DNA of 64,000 bases from Sphingomonas sp. AR_OL41 (GTDB taxonomy: Bacteria; Pseudomonadota; Alphaproteobacteria; Sphingomonadales; Sphingomonadaceae), in contig NZ_JARYTI010000008.1 in NCBI RefSeq assembly GCF_029911635.1, positions 1 to 64,000 on the forward strand, read 5' to 3'. Position numbers and translations under genes: made by a program. The notes under the pieces were generated by a model. The model searched no databases and was not told the origin of the DNA. It saw nothing but the letters and a program-made list of their open reading frames with translations. This document shows, piece by piece, positions 44,441 through 55,863 of the stretch (within the stretch, counting starts at the first letter, position 1; each line of letters begins with the position of its first letter).

Positions 44441-46696
44441 TCACAGCTTGAACCGCGCCGTTACGCCATAGGTCCGCGGCACGCCGACCTTGGCGTAGGA
44501 AGCACCGAAAATCTGGAACAGCTGCGAGATATTGAGCTTGTTCTCGAGGTTCTTGCCCCACAATTCGATGTTCCAGCGGCCATTGTGCGGCCCGAGCAGG
44601 AGCGACGCCGTCAGGTTGGATTGTGGGGGCACGAGTTCCAGCGGGTTGTTGGTGATATAGCCGTAATAGGAGCTGGTCTTGCTGTAGGCACCGCGCAGGG
44701 TCGCCTCCATGGTACCGCCGAGACCGAGCGTATAGGCACTGCCCAGCATCCACTTGGTCTTGGGGACGAGCGGCAGCTTGTGGCCGGACTGATTGATCGC
44801 CACGCCGCTGACCACCATCGACAACTCGTCGACGTTCGATTCCTGATAGCTGAAATTGCCGTAGAATTGCAGGCCGCGCACCGGGTTGACCTGGAATTCA
44901 GCCTCGACGCCCTGATTGTGGGTCTTGCCGGCATTCGCGGTGACGACGATGTTCGGCCCGTTCAGATAGGCAGGGATGACCTCCGACACCTGGAGATTGG
45001 TGTAGTTCAAGCGGAAGACCGACAGGTTCAGGCGGGCGTGGTGGCCGAACAGATCTGCCTTGAAGCCGGCCTCATAGTTCCAGACCTTCTCCGGCAGATA
45101 GGCGGTCTCCGCCGCGGCCTTCTCGTCGGAGACGTCGTTGAAGCCGCCGCTCTTGAAGCCCTGCGACACGGTCGCATAGAGGAACACCGACGGTGCCGCC
45201 TGATAGTTGATCGTGAAGCTCGGCGTGGCGGCCTGGAAAGTGCGCTTGCCCGCGGCATTGAACGTCGCGACATGGACGCCGTTGACCGTGAAGCCCGCAC
45301 CATAGCTCTGGCCGGTCGGCGTTTCGGTGAATGCCTTGTGATCGCTGCTCCAGCGCAAACCGGCCTGCAGCTTCAGCTTGTCGGTGATGTTGTAGCTGAG
45401 GTTGCCGAACAGCGCGAAGGCGTCGGTCGTGCCGGTGGAGTCGTACCGCGCCCGGCCCGCATAGCCGTAATAATTGTTGAACTGATAATCGACGATCGCG
45501 GTGTGATTCGACCTCTCATGGTAATAATAGGCGCCGAGCAGCCATTTGAAGGCGGAGGTGCCGCTGGAGGCCAGGCGCAGTTCCTGCGAATATTGATGCG
45601 TGCGGTAGTCATCCTCCTGGGTGAACAGGATGCCGCTCAGCGGACCGTTGACGTCCGGCGGCCCTGGCGGCGCCGGCATCGTACCGGTCGAGGGCGAGCG
45701 TGAATCGAGCTTGCCCTCGCGATAGGCGGTGACCGAGGTCAGATTGCCGATCGGCGTGTTCCAGTTGATGTTCAGGCTGCCGCCGGTGTTGTTGACATTG
45801 CCGAAGCCATTGTCGTTGGCGCCGTTGCCGCGCCGCGGATTGGCATAGGGCGCGCCGGAATAGGGGCCGCGCACCCAATCGATCCACCACGACCCAGTTC
45901 CGCGCTGGACGGTGGTGTCGAGGTTGAGCGTGATATCCAGGTCGCTGGTCGGCGTGACGCGCAATGCCGCGCTCACCCCGGTCATCCGCTGATCCTCGAT
46001 CGCGGTCTGGGTGGTGGTGTTGAAGTTGTAGCCGTCGTGATTGCGCGTCGTGAACGCGACCTTGGCATAGACATTTTCGGCCAGCTGGCCGGAGACGTAC
46101 GCCCCGGCATCGCGGCTGTTGTAGTTGCCGACCGTCACCTCGCCGCCGGCGCGGGTCTCGGGGCCCGGCTTGGTGCTGTAGAAGGAGATCGCGCCGCCGA
46201 TCGTGTTGCGGCCGAACAAGGTGCCCTGCGGACCGCGCAACACCTCGACGCGCTCGATGTCCATGAAGTCGGTGTTCACCAGGAACGAGCGGCCGATATA
46301 GGCCTCGTTGACGAACACGCCGACCGCGCCGTCCGCCGTCGCCGAGCGGTTATTGGCGTTGCCGAGGCCGCGGATCGTGTAGTTGGTCACGCCGACCTGC
46401 GAGGAATAGATTTGCAGGCCGGGAACCTGAAACTTCAGGTCGTCGGTGTTGCTGATGCCGCGCGCCCGGAGATCCGCCCCGGACAGAGCGGTGATCGCGA
46501 CCGGCACGCGCTGCGCGCTCTCTTCGCGCCGCGTCGCGGTGACGACGATATCGGCGACCTGGCCCTGATCCGCCGCCGCGGTGTCCGCGGCGGGTGCCGG
46601 TGCCGGCTGCTGCTGTGCGAAAGCGGGCGCCGCCCATAGACCGGTGACGAGCGCGCTTGATGCGAGCCACGCCGATGCCATTCCTCGTTTCATCAT
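44441..46696 (-). CDS. TonB-dependent outer-membrane receptor
   Basis: 751 residues from ATG 46696, which has GGAGG seven bases upstream (ATG 46702 is too close to it). Signal peptide (LVTGLWAAPAFAQ), TonB-box-like region (QVADIVVTATRREESAQRVP), plug domain with VPGLQIYSSQVGVTNYTIRG and VEVLRGPQGTLFGRNTIGGA, then a beta barrel ending VPRTYGVTARFKL. It imports an unknown substrate in the style of the many sphingomonad receptors for plant or aromatic compounds. Same strand as the 3-hydroxyanthranilate operon. Confidence 0.93.
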   Translation of the reverse strand: MMKRGMASAWLASSALVTGLWAAPAFAQQQPAPAPAADTAAADQGQVADIVVTATRREESAQRVPVAITALSGADLRARGISNTDDLKFQVPGLQIYSSQVGVTNYTIRGLGNANNRSATADGAVGVFVNEAYIGRSFLVNTDFMDIERVEVLRGPQGTLFGRNTIGGAISFYSTKPGPETRAGGEVTVGNYNSRDAGAYVSGQLAENVYAKVAFTTRNHDGYNFNTTTQTAIEDQRMTGVSAALRVTPTSDLDITLNLDTTVQRGTGSWWIDWVRGPYSGAPYANPRRGNGANDNGFGNVNNTGGSLNINWNTPIGNLTSVTAYREGKLDSRSPSTGTMPAPPGPPDVNGPLSGILFTQEDDYRTHQYSQELRLASSGTSAFKWLLGAYYYHERSNHTAIVDYQFNNYYGYAGRARYDSTGTTDAFALFGNLSYNITDKLKLQAGLRWSSDHKAFTETPTGQSYGAGFTVNGVHVATFNAAGKRTFQAATPSFTINYQAAPSVFLYATVSQGFKSGGFNDVSDEKAAAETAYLPEKVWNYEAGFKADLFGHHARLNLSVFRLNYTNLQVSEVIPAYLNGPNIVVTANAGKTHNQGVEAEFQVNPVRGLQFYGNFSYQESNVDELSMVVSGVAINQSGHKLPLVPKTKWMLGSAYTLGLGGTMEATLRGAYSKTSSYYGYITNNPLELVPPQSNLTASLLLGPHNGRWNIELWGKNLENKLNISQLFQIFGASYAKVGVPRTYGVTARFKL

Positions 46697-46702
46697 TTTC
46701 AT

Positions 46703-46841
46703 GCCTCCCCGGCGCGCGTTCGGTGCGCTTCGCCTGAGTGACATCTGGAAGAGCGTGCTATGATCATCAAATACTAGATCGAACAGTTGATATAACAGAT
46801 TCCACATAGCCCCCGCTCCGTGGAATACTGACCATAGACGC
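46703..46841 (-). promoter_or_regulatory. Promoter region of the TonB receptor gene
   Basis: AT-rich for this genome, with imperfect dyad ATCAA (46766-46770) and TTGAT (46787-46791), 16 bases apart, and palindrome TGATCA at 46761-46766. Likely promoter and operator DNA for the receptor operon; no -35/-10 pair is certain. Confidence 0.4.
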
Positions 46842-46874
46842 ATGACGCCGCACGCGAAACGCATGCGGCGTCAT
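46842..46874 (-). terminator. Hairpin after the dioxygenase gene
   Basis: Arms ATGACGCCGCACGCG and CGCATGCGGCGTCAT pair at 14 of 15 positions around an AAA loop, 28 bases after the dioxygenase stop. No T-run follows, so termination efficiency is uncertain, but it marks the end of the operon before the TonB receptor promoter. Confidence 0.5.
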
Positions 46875-46901
46875 GGTGGGTCGGACGTGGGCAGGACAGT
46901 G

Positions 46902-48641
<1,740 letters not shown>

Positions 48642-48645
<4 letters not shown>

Positions 48646-49676
48646 GCTACTCTCCGCTGCTTGACGATGTCGAGCGCGACATCGACGATCATATCCTCCT
48701 GTCCGCCAACCATGCGGCGCTTGCCGAGTTCGACGAGAATTTCGCGCGTATCGAGCGCGTGGTCGCGCGCCGCCTTCTCGGCATGGCGCAGGAAGCTCGA
48801 ATAGACGCCGGCATATCCCAGGCTGAGCGTCTCGCGGTCGACCCGCACAGGGCGATCCTGCAAAGGACGCACGAGATCCTCGGCGGCATCCATCAGCTTC
48901 ATCACGTCGCATCCGTGATGCCAGCCCTTGCGGTCGGCGGCGGCGATGAACACCTCGAGCGGCGCGTTGCCCGCGCCCGCACCCATGCCGGCGAGGCTGG
49001 CGTCGATACGCACCACCCCTTCCTGTGCGGCGACGAGTGAGTTGGCGACGCCGAGCGAAAGGTTGTGATGCGCGTGGATGCCGCGCTGTGTCTCGGGCCT
49101 GAGCACGCGGTCATAGGCGCGCAACCGATCGCGCACCCCGTCCATGTCGAGCGCCCCGCCGCTGTCGGTGACATAGACGCAGTTTGCGCCATAGCTCTCC
49201 ATCAGCACGGCCTGACCGGCGAGCGCCTCGGCATCGATCATGTGGCTCATCATCAGGAACCCGGCGACGTCCATGCCGAGATCACGCGCGATGCTGATAT
49301 GCTGGCGGGCGACATCGGCCTCGGTGCAATGCGTGGCGACGCGCACCGAGCGCACGCCGAGCGCATGGGCACGACGCAGGTCCTGCGCGGTGCCGACACC
49401 TGGCAGGATCAGGGTCGTCAACACCGCGCGATCCAGCACCTCGGCGACTGTTTCGATCCACTCCCAATCGGTGTGGGCGCCGAACCCATAGTTGAACGAC
49501 GCGCCCGACAGGCCATCACCATGCGCCACCTCGATCGCATCGACGCCCGCCTCGTCGAGTGCGCGGGCGATGGCGCGGACATGGTCGAGACCGTAATTGT
49601 GGCGGATGGCGTGCATGCCGTCGCGCAGCGTCACGTCCTGGATGTAGAGCCGGTCGCTGGTTACATCGAAGTTCAT
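48642..49676 (-). CDS. nbaI: 4-hydroxy-2-oxovalerate aldolase
   Basis: 344 residues, DmpG/BphI type. N-terminal catalytic segment [19 protein letters not shown] (Arg, Asp and His), [20 protein letters not shown], metal ligands in [20 protein letters not shown], and the C-terminal communication domain [20 protein letters not shown]. It cleaves 4-hydroxy-2-oxovalerate to pyruvate and acetaldehyde, channelled to the dehydrogenase encoded next to it. ATGA overlaps on both sides. Confidence 0.96.
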
Positions 49677-50611
49677 GCCGCGATCCTTCCGGCGATACGT
49701 TCGGCAAGCAATTCGCCGGTCGCCCTGGCGGCGGCGGTCATGATGTCGAGATTGCCCGAATAGCTCGGGAGATAATCGCCCGCCCCCTCGACCTCGATAA
49801 AGACCGAAGTCTTGATCCCGCTGAACGTGCCGCGGCCGGGGATGTGGAGCGGGTCATTGTCGCCGAAGCGCTCGAACTGCACCGCCTGCTTCAGCCGGTA
49901 GCCGGGAACATAAGTCTGCACCCGAGCGACCATCGCCTCGACCGCGGCGCGGATCGTTTCCTCGTCCGCGCCTTCCGACAAGGTGAAGACCGTATCGCGC
50001 ATAATCATCGGTGGCTCGGCCGGGTTGAGGATGATGATCGCCTTGCCCTGACCAGCACCACCGACCTGCTCGATCGCCCGCGCGGTGGTCTGCGTGAACT
50101 CGTCGATATTGGCGCGCGTGCCCGGACCGGCCGAGCGCGACGAGATCGAGGCGACGATCTCGGCATAATGCACCGTCGCGACCCGGCTGACCGCGGCAAT
50201 CAGCGGGATCGTCGCCTGCCCGCCGCACGTCACCATGTTGAGATTGGGCTGGTCGAGATGCTCGCTCATGTTGACCGATGGCACGGTGAACGGGCCGATC
50301 GCCGCCGGCGTCAGATCGACGATCCTTTTGCCGTCGGCACGCAGCACCGCGTCATGCGCCTTGTGTGCATAGGCGCTGGTCGCGTCGAACACGATCGCGA
50401 TATCGGGATAACAGGACAGCTTGCGCAGCCCAGCGATCCCCTCATGCGTGGTCGCCACGCCACGCGCGCGGGCCATCGCCAGCCCTTCGGATGCCGGGTC
50501 GACACCGACCACCGCGGCCAGCTCCATCTTCCCCGGATAGTCGACTAGCTTGATCATCAGGTCGGTGCCGATATTGCCCGATCCGAGGATCGCCACTTTC
50601 ACCTTGGCCAT
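49673..50611 (-). CDS. nbaJ: Acetaldehyde dehydrogenase (acylating)
   Basis: 312 residues from ATG 50611 (GGAG seven bases upstream; ATG 50617 lies too close to it). Nucleotide fold [17 protein letters not shown], catalytic Cys in [17 protein letters not shown], and [20 protein letters not shown]. It oxidises acetaldehyde to acetyl-CoA with NAD and CoA in a complex with the aldolase. Length equals that of DmpF/BphJ. Confidence 0.96.
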   Translation of the reverse strand: MAKVKVAILGSGNIGTDLMIKLVDYPGKMELAAVVGVDPASEGLAMARARGVATTHEGIAGLRKLSCYPDIAIVFDATSAYAHKAHDAVLRADGKRIVDLTPAAIGPFTVPSVNMSEHLDQPNLNMVTCGGQATIPLIAAVSRVATVHYAEIVASISSRSAGPGTRANIDEFTQTTARAIEQVGGAGQGKAIIILNPAEPPMIMRDTVFTLSEGADEETIRAAVEAMVARVQTYVPGYRLKQAVQFERFGDNDPLHIPGRGTFSGIKTSVFIEVEGAGDYLPSYSGNLDIMTAAARATGELLAERIAGRIAA

Positions 50612-50625
50612 CGTCATGCTCCCCC

Positions 50626-51405
50626 TCAGACGAACCGCGCGGCGACCGAGCCGAGCCCGGCGATGCGCGCCTCGATCAGATCGCCACGCACAACGGGCGT
50701 CATCGGCCCGAGCGCGCCGGACAGGATCACGTCCCCGGCCCGCAGCGGCCGTCCGGCGCGCGCCATCACATCGGCCAGCCAGCGCGCCGCGGTGAGCGGG
50801 TTGCCAAGGCAGGCCTGACCGACTCCCGTCGAGGTCGGCTCGCCATTCTTTTCCAGCACCATGCCGCACAGCCGCAAGTCGAGCGCGGCGAGCGGGCGCG
50901 GCGTAGCGCCGAGCACGAAGGCACCGGACGAGGCATTGTCGGCAATGGTATCGAGGATGCCGATCTTCCAGTCGGCGATGCGGCTACCGACAATCTCCAG
51001 GCACGGCAGCGCGAAGGCGGTCGCGGCGATCACATCGGCAAGGCTGTTGCGCTCGTGCGGCAGGTCGGCGCCAAGCACCAGAGCCACCTCGGCTTCGATG
51101 CGCGGCTGAAGCACCGCCCCGACTGGAATGTCGGCGCGGTCGTCATAACCCATATCAGCGAACAACATGCCGTAGTCGGGCTGGTCGACACCGAGCTGAC
51201 GCTGCACCGCCGCGGCGGTCAGGCCGATCTTGCGCCCGACCAGCCGCCGCCCAGCGGCGAGCGCTGCCCGCGTGTTTACCTCCTGCACGGCATAGGCGGT
51301 GTCGAGGCTCGCATCGGGCAACAGCGGCGTGATCGGCGCAATGGGCACACCGCGCTCACCGGCCTCCCGCAGCATCGCCGCGACGTGTTCGATAGCTTCG
51401 CTCAT
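50626..51405 (-). CDS. nbaH: 2-oxopent-4-enoate hydratase
   Basis: 259 residues, MhpD/DmpE group. The diagnostic stretch [20 protein letters not shown] followed by [13 protein letters not shown] marks the hydratase. Metal ligands lie in [14 protein letters not shown]. It adds water to 2-oxopent-4-enoate to give 4-hydroxy-2-oxovalerate. It begins two bases after the dehydrogenase gene and ends 14 bases before nbaJ. Confidence 0.93.
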   Translation of the reverse strand: MSEAIEHVAAMLREAGERGVPIAPITPLLPDASLDTAYAVQEVNTRAALAAGRRLVGRKIGLTAAAVQRQLGVDQPDYGMLFADMGYDDRADIPVGAVLQPRIEAEVALVLGADLPHERNSLADVIAATAFALPCLEIVGSRIADWKIGILDTIADNASSGAFVLGATPRPLAALDLRLCGMVLEKNGEPTSTGVGQACLGNPLTAARWLADVMARAGRPLRAGDVILSGALGPMTPVVRGDLIEARIAGLGSVAARFV

Positions 51406-51407
51406 GG

Positions 51408-52886
51408 TCAGAAACTCACGCAGATGTTGGTCGGTTCGGAATAGAAGTTCAGCGAATGCTCGCCGCCCTCGCGACCGATGCCGGAGAGCTTCACCCCGCC
51501 GAACGGCGTGCGCAGGTCGCGCAGGAACCAATCGTTGATCCACACGATGCCTGCCTCGATCTGCCCGGCGACGCGGTGGGCGCGGCCGACATCGCGGGTC
51601 CACACCGCCGCAGCGAGGCCATAGGCAGAGTCGTTGGCAAAGCCGACCGCCTGCTCCTCGCCGTCGAACGGCGCGACGTGGCAGACCGGGCCGAAAACCT
51701 CCTCGCGCACCGTGCGCGCACTCTCCGGCAGGCCGGTCAGCACCGTCGGCTCCACGAAATAACCGCCGGACAATGCGTCACCGAGCACGGGCACACCGCC
51801 CCCTGCATGGACCTGAGCGCCCTCCTCGACCGCGAGCCGGTAATAGCCCAACACCTTGTTGCGCTGCTTGGCCGAGATGACCGGACCGATCGCGGCACCG
51901 GTCCAGGGGTCGCCGATCGATAGCCCACGGGCGCGCTCGGCCAACGCCGCGACGAAGCGGTCGAAGATCGGCCGCTCGACATAGACCCGCTCGGTACACA
52001 GGCAGACCTGGCCGCAATTGGAGAAGACCGAGCGCACCGTGCCTTCGAGCGCGGCATCGAAATCGCAATCGGCGAAGATCAGGGCGGGGTTCTTGCCACC
52101 GAGCTCGAACGAGATCGGCTTCACGCCAGCTGCCGCGCTGCGCATGATCGTGCTGCCGGTGGCGGACTCGCCGGTGAAGGTGATCGCGTCGACATGGGGG
52201 TGAGAGACGATCCACTCGCCGGTCGATCCACCGCCCATACCGTGGAGCAGGTTGAACACACCGGGCGGCAGGCCAGCCCGGTCGATCACCTCGGCGAGCA
52301 GGGTCGCGGTCGAGGGTGTCTCCTCCGACGGCTTGGCGACGATGGTGTTGCCGCAGGCCAGTGCCGGCGCGACCTTCCAGCTCATCAGCAGCAGCGGCAA
52401 ATTCCATGGCGAGATTACCGCCACCACGCCGAGCGGGCGCGGGATGCTGTAATTGATCGCGTTGCGACCGTCGCTGGTACGGGTCTGGAAGCTCGGCATG
52501 GCCCGCGCCTCGGCCAATGCGGCGAAGCTGCGGAAATTGGCCGCGCCGCGCGCGATATCGATGCTGCGCGCATGCGCCAGCGGCTTGCCGGTATCGGCGA
52601 CCTCGGCGGCGACGAAATCGTCGAACCGCGCCTCGATCCCTTCGGCGACGCGGACCAGCAGGCGACAACGCTCGGCCTGGGACAGCTTGCCCCAATCGCC
52701 CTTCAGCGCCCGCCGCGCCGCTGCCACGGCGTCGTCGACCATCGCCGCATCCGCCATCGACACGTCCGCCAGGTGCTGACCCGTAACCGGATCGAGATTG
52801 GCGAAGCGCGTCGGCCCCGTGACGAAGCGACCGTCGATAAAATTGGCCAGCGTGCCGCCGGCGAAGGGATAAGGATGCCGATCCAT
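51408..52886 (-). CDS. nbaE: 2-aminomuconic semialdehyde dehydrogenase
   Basis: 492 residues from ATG 52886 (GTG 52895 is an alternative). ALDH blocks are VVAVISPWNLPLLLMSWKVA, TFTGESATGSTIMRSAAAGV, catalytic Glu in SFELGGKNPALIF, catalytic Cys in CGQVCLCTERVYVE, and EVFGPVCHVAPFDGE. The family also oxidises 2-hydroxymuconic semialdehyde; the neighbours favour the 2-amino compound. First gene of the seven-gene 3-hydroxyanthranilate block, 97 bases after the alpha/beta hydrolase gene. Confidence 0.92.
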   Translation of the reverse strand: MDRHPYPFAGGTLANFIDGRFVTGPTRFANLDPVTGQHLADVSMADAAMVDDAVAAARRALKGDWGKLSQAERCRLLVRVAEGIEARFDDFVAAEVADTGKPLAHARSIDIARGAANFRSFAALAEARAMPSFQTRTSDGRNAINYSIPRPLGVVAVISPWNLPLLLMSWKVAPALACGNTIVAKPSEETPSTATLLAEVIDRAGLPPGVFNLLHGMGGGSTGEWIVSHPHVDAITFTGESATGSTIMRSAAAGVKPISFELGGKNPALIFADCDFDAALEGTVRSVFSNCGQVCLCTERVYVERPIFDRFVAALAERARGLSIGDPWTGAAIGPVISAKQRNKVLGYYRLAVEEGAQVHAGGGVPVLGDALSGGYFVEPTVLTGLPESARTVREEVFGPVCHVAPFDGEEQAVGFANDSAYGLAAAVWTRDVGRAHRVAGQIEAGIVWINDWFLRDLRTPFGGVKLSGIGREGGEHSLNFYSEPTNICVSF

Positions 52887-52983
52887 CTGCTTCACTGAAA
52901 TTGTCTGTGACGGCGGCGTATCGGCGGGCGGCGACGGCGAAAAATATCTTCTCCCGCCGCTTCTATGGCCGGTTCGTTATAGA

Positions 52984-53805
52984 TCAGGTCGCAGCATAGC
53001 CGGCGCTGTTCGAATGTGCTGCGACGCGTCCGGCATGGCCGGCCATCTGGGCAAGGGTCAGCAGCGTGTCGTTGAACTCGGTCGCCCGTTCGAGAAACGC
53101 CGAATGCCCGGCATCGATCAGTTCGACCATGAACGATCCCGGCACACGCGCCTGGACGCGGCGAATGGCCTCCACCGGGAACAGCACGTCCTCGACCCCG
53201 GCGACGAACAGGATCGGGAAACGACCGCCGCCGATCGCCTCCGGCGCGTGGCGCGGGAAGGCGCCGCTGAGGCTATGCCGGTCGACCACGTTGAAGCTGT
53301 TGATCTGCGCGTAAAGGACGCCAAGTGTCGCGTCCTCGGCGCGCGCCCGGGCGCCGAGCACCCGGTCGATCTGGTCGAGATTGGCGGTCGAGGCGCGGGC
53401 AGCGTCCATCAGCGGCGCGACGTCATCGGGCTCGGCGATGGCGTGGAGGCTGTCGGCGACCGCCAACGCGGCGACCCGCTCCGGCCAGCGGCAGGCAAAG
53501 TCGATACAGGTACCGCCACCCATCGACTGGCCGACCAGCAGCGCGCGCTCGACGCGGAGATGGTCGAGCAATGCGTGCAGGTCTTCAGCGAAGGCCGCCC
53601 GTCCGCGCCCGTCATGATCGACCGAGCACCCGAAACCGCGATGATCGAAAGTGATGACGCGGTGCGCTCGCGACAGCGGGCCGAGTTGGCGGAACCAGAT
53701 GGCATGGTTGCCGCCCACGCCGTGCGCCAGCACGATAGCCGGCCCGTCACCATGCTCTTCCCAATATAGCGCCGCACCCGCGACGGCGAGTTTCCCCGAT
53801 CGCAT
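52984..53805 (-). CDS. Alpha/beta hydrolase (C-C hydrolase or formamidase candidate)
   Basis: 273 residues from ATG 53805. Oxyanion segment VLAHGVGGNHAIWFRQLGPL, nucleophile Ser in LLVGQSMGGGTCIDFACRWP, acid in FVAGVEDVLFPVE and His in LIDAGHSAFLERA: a complete triad. Similar to meta-cleavage product hydrolases such as MhpC and DmpD; an arylformamidase role for N-formylkynurenine cannot be excluded. Its start overlaps the ABC ATPase stop (TGATG), which ties it to the importer operon. Confidence 0.88.
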   Translation of the reverse strand: MRSGKLAVAGAALYWEEHGDGPAIVLAHGVGGNHAIWFRQLGPLSRAHRVITFDHRGFGCSVDHDGRGRAAFAEDLHALLDHLRVERALLVGQSMGGGTCIDFACRWPERVAALAVADSLHAIAEPDDVAPLMDAARASTANLDQIDRVLGARARAEDATLGVLYAQINSFNVVDRHSLSGAFPRHAPEAIGGGRFPILFVAGVEDVLFPVEAIRRVQARVPGSFMVELIDAGHSAFLERATEFNDTLLTLAQMAGHAGRVAAHSNSAGYAAT

Positions 53806-54554
53806 CACACCACTCCCATCAATCCGCTGAGCCGCACCAGATAGTCGCCGAATGCCGGATCCTCGCGGGTCCGCGACGGATCGCGGGGGCGCGGCAGGTC
53901 GATCGTCACTTCCTCGATAACCCGGCTCGGCCGCTCCGACATAACGATCACTCGGTCGGACAGCAGCACTGCCTCGGCAATACTGTGCGTGACGAGCACC
54001 ACGGTCTTGCGGTCGCGCTGCCAGATGCGCAGCAACTCCATGTTGAGGCGGTCGCGGGTCAAAGCATCGAGCGCGCCGAACGGTTCGTCCATCAGCAGGA
54101 TGCGCGGGTTGCGGATCAGCGCCTGCCCGATCGCGACGCGGTGCCGCATCCCGCCCGACAGCTCATGCGGGAAACTCTCTTCGAAGCCGGAAAGACCAAG
54201 CGTCGCGATCAACTCGGCCAGCGCCGCCTCGGACGGGCGGGGCGCGCCGGGGTCGAGATCGACCCCGAGCAGAAGATTGGCGCGTACATCGCACCAAGGC
54301 AGCAGGTTCGACGTCTGAAACACGAACCCGACATTCGCGGCGGGCGCGCGCACCGGCTGGTCGAACAGCCGGATCTCGCCGCCGTCGAGAGGCGCCAGCC
54401 CGGCGATCAGGCGTAGCAAGGTGCTCTTGCCGCAGCCCGAGGGGCCGAGCACCGAGACGAACTCATGGTCGCGGACTTCGGCGCTCACCTCGCCGATCAC
54501 GCTGCGTCCGCCAAACAGCTTGGCGGCACCCTGGATGGTGATCGCCGCCGTCAT
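53805..54554 (-). CDS. NitT/TauT-family ABC importer ATPase
   Basis: 249 residues. Walker A GPSGCGKST (37-45), Q-loop GFVFQTSNLLPWCDVRANLL, signature ELSGGMRHRVAIGQALIRNP, Walker B ILLMDEPFGALDALTRD and H-loop VLVTHSIAEAVLLSDRVIVM. It powers the importer with the permease and binding protein of the same operon. Start overlaps the permease stop (ATGA). Confidence 0.95.
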   Translation of the reverse strand: MTAAITIQGAAKLFGGRSVIGEVSAEVRDHEFVSVLGPSGCGKSTLLRLIAGLAPLDGGEIRLFDQPVRAPAANVGFVFQTSNLLPWCDVRANLLLGVDLDPGAPRPSEAALAELIATLGLSGFEESFPHELSGGMRHRVAIGQALIRNPRILLMDEPFGALDALTRDRLNMELLRIWQRDRKTVVLVTHSIAEAVLLSDRVIVMSERPSRVIEEVTIDLPRPRDPSRTREDPAFGDYLVRLSGLMGVV

Positions 54555-55303
54555 GCCGCGCGCCACCACACGAACCGCTCCCAATACTCCACGCCGTAGA
54601 ACAGCAGCAGCGACAAAATGGTCACGGTGAGCAGGGCGGCAAAGGTCAGCGCGGTGTTGCCGGAGCCCGAGGCGGTGAGGATGAGGTTGCCGAGCCCGTC
54701 ACTGGAACCGACGAACTCTCCGACGATCGCCCCGATCACCGCGAGCGGCATCGCCACCTTGCAGCCGTCGAGCAAGGTCGGCAGCGCGCAGGGCAGCCGC
54801 AAGCGCCAGAAGGTCTGCCAGCGGCTGGCACGCAGCGCGCGGAAATGTTCCTCCAGATGCGCTGGCGTGCTTGCCAGCCCGCCCATGCCGGCGACGACCA
54901 CCGGGAAGAAGGCGAACAGGAACGCCATGGTCAGCTTGGACGACAGGCCATAGCCGAGCCCGGCGACGAGGATCGGCGCGAGGCCGACCTTGGGAATGCT
55001 CTGCAAGGCGACGAGCAGCGGATATACGGTACGCCGCGCCGTGTTCGAGAAGAACACGAACGCCGATATCGGCACGCCGACAGCCAGCGCAGCGACGAAG
55101 CCCCAGAAGACCTCGGTCAACGTTTCCAGCAGGCCGGCGGCAAGCGCATCGCGCGAGCGCCACAGCTCTTCGGCGATCGCACTGGGCGGGGCGAGCAGAT
55201 AGGATTTGGTGCCACTCCAGCGCACGCCCCATTCCCAGCCCAGCAGCAGCAGCGCGAAGAAGGCCGTCGTGGTCGCCAGGTCGCGCGCGCGGCGCGAGGT
55301 CAC
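54551..55303 (-). CDS. NitT/TauT-family ABC importer permease
   Basis: 250 residues from GTG 55303, which overlaps the VOC gene stop (GTGA). Six membrane helices; EAA-type loop RALRASRWQTFWRLRLPCAL, then PTLLDGCKVAMPLAVIGAIV and GEFVGSSDGLGNLI. This matches SsuC/ThiX-like permeases. Substrate unknown. Confidence 0.92.
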   Translation of the reverse strand: MTSRRARDLATTTAFFALLLLGWEWGVRWSGTKSYLLAPPSAIAEELWRSRDALAAGLLETLTEVFWGFVAALAVGVPISAFVFFSNTARRTVYPLLVALQSIPKVGLAPILVAGLGYGLSSKLTMAFLFAFFPVVVAGMGGLASTPAHLEEHFRALRASRWQTFWRLRLPCALPTLLDGCKVAMPLAVIGAIVGEFVGSSDGLGNLILTASGSGNTALTFAALLTVTILSLLLFYGVEYWERFVWWRAA

Positions 55304-55863
55304 GCTTCGCCTCCGTCGCGCTTCAACAGCGGCAATATCCGCGCCGGCGGCGGCACGACGAATTTCTCGAGATGCCAGCGGTCGAACGTCTCGAGCTGCT
55401 CGCCATCCCATACCGACGGTTCATACGGCGCGTCCGGCCTGATCTGTGTCATGTCGGAATAGAATTCGACATTGTTACCGTCGGGATCCTTGAACACGAT
55501 GAAGGTGTTCGCCCCAGGCCCGTGTCGCCCCAGACCACGATCGATCGCGACGCCACGCGCCACCAGCATCGCGGTGATCTTCTCCATCTCGTCGAGCGAC
55601 TCCACGCGGTAGGAGAAATGCTCGACCGACGGATAAAAGCCTTCGGGCGCCGCGCCATGCCCGGGCGGCAATTGCAGCAGCGCGAGGTCGTGGTGATCCA
55701 CACCGCAGCGCAAGAACACCATATGGTCGCCGATCCAGTCGGACACCTCCAACCCGACGATATCGGTGTAGAATGCAAGCGAGCGCTGGATATCGCGCAC
55801 CTTCAGCACGAGATGGCCAAGTTTGGTCGGGCGCGGACGGTAACGGGACGCATCGTCGGTCAT
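55300..55863 (-). CDS. VOC-family protein with extradiol dioxygenase-like signature
   Basis: 187 residues in two VOC modules. The metal triad of type I extradiol enzymes is complete: H17 (KLGHLVLKVRD), H82 (SVEHFSYRVESLDE) and E133 (FKDPDGNNVEFYSD). The stretch from G112-R-H114 to E133 follows the extradiol signature except that Val stands where Tyr is usual. It probably cleaves a catechol-like or hydroxylated heterocyclic ring. Its gene sits between binding-protein and permease genes of the ABC importer, overlapping both. Confidence 0.85.
   Translation of the reverse strand: MTDDASRYRPRPTKLGHLVLKVRDIQRSLAFYTDIVGLEVSDWIGDHMVFLRCGVDHHDLALLQLPPGHGAAPEGFYPSVEHFSYRVESLDEMEKITAMLVARGVAIDRGLGRHGPGANTFIVFKDPDGNNVEFYSDMTQIRPDAPYEPSVWDGEQLETFDRWHLEKFVVPPPARILPLLKRDGGEA

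Noticed and set aside
43502..45703. Open frame of 733 codons on the plus strand opposite the LVIVD and TonB receptor genes
   Set aside because: The opposite strand encodes recognisable proteins with signal peptides and family motifs; this frame shows none.
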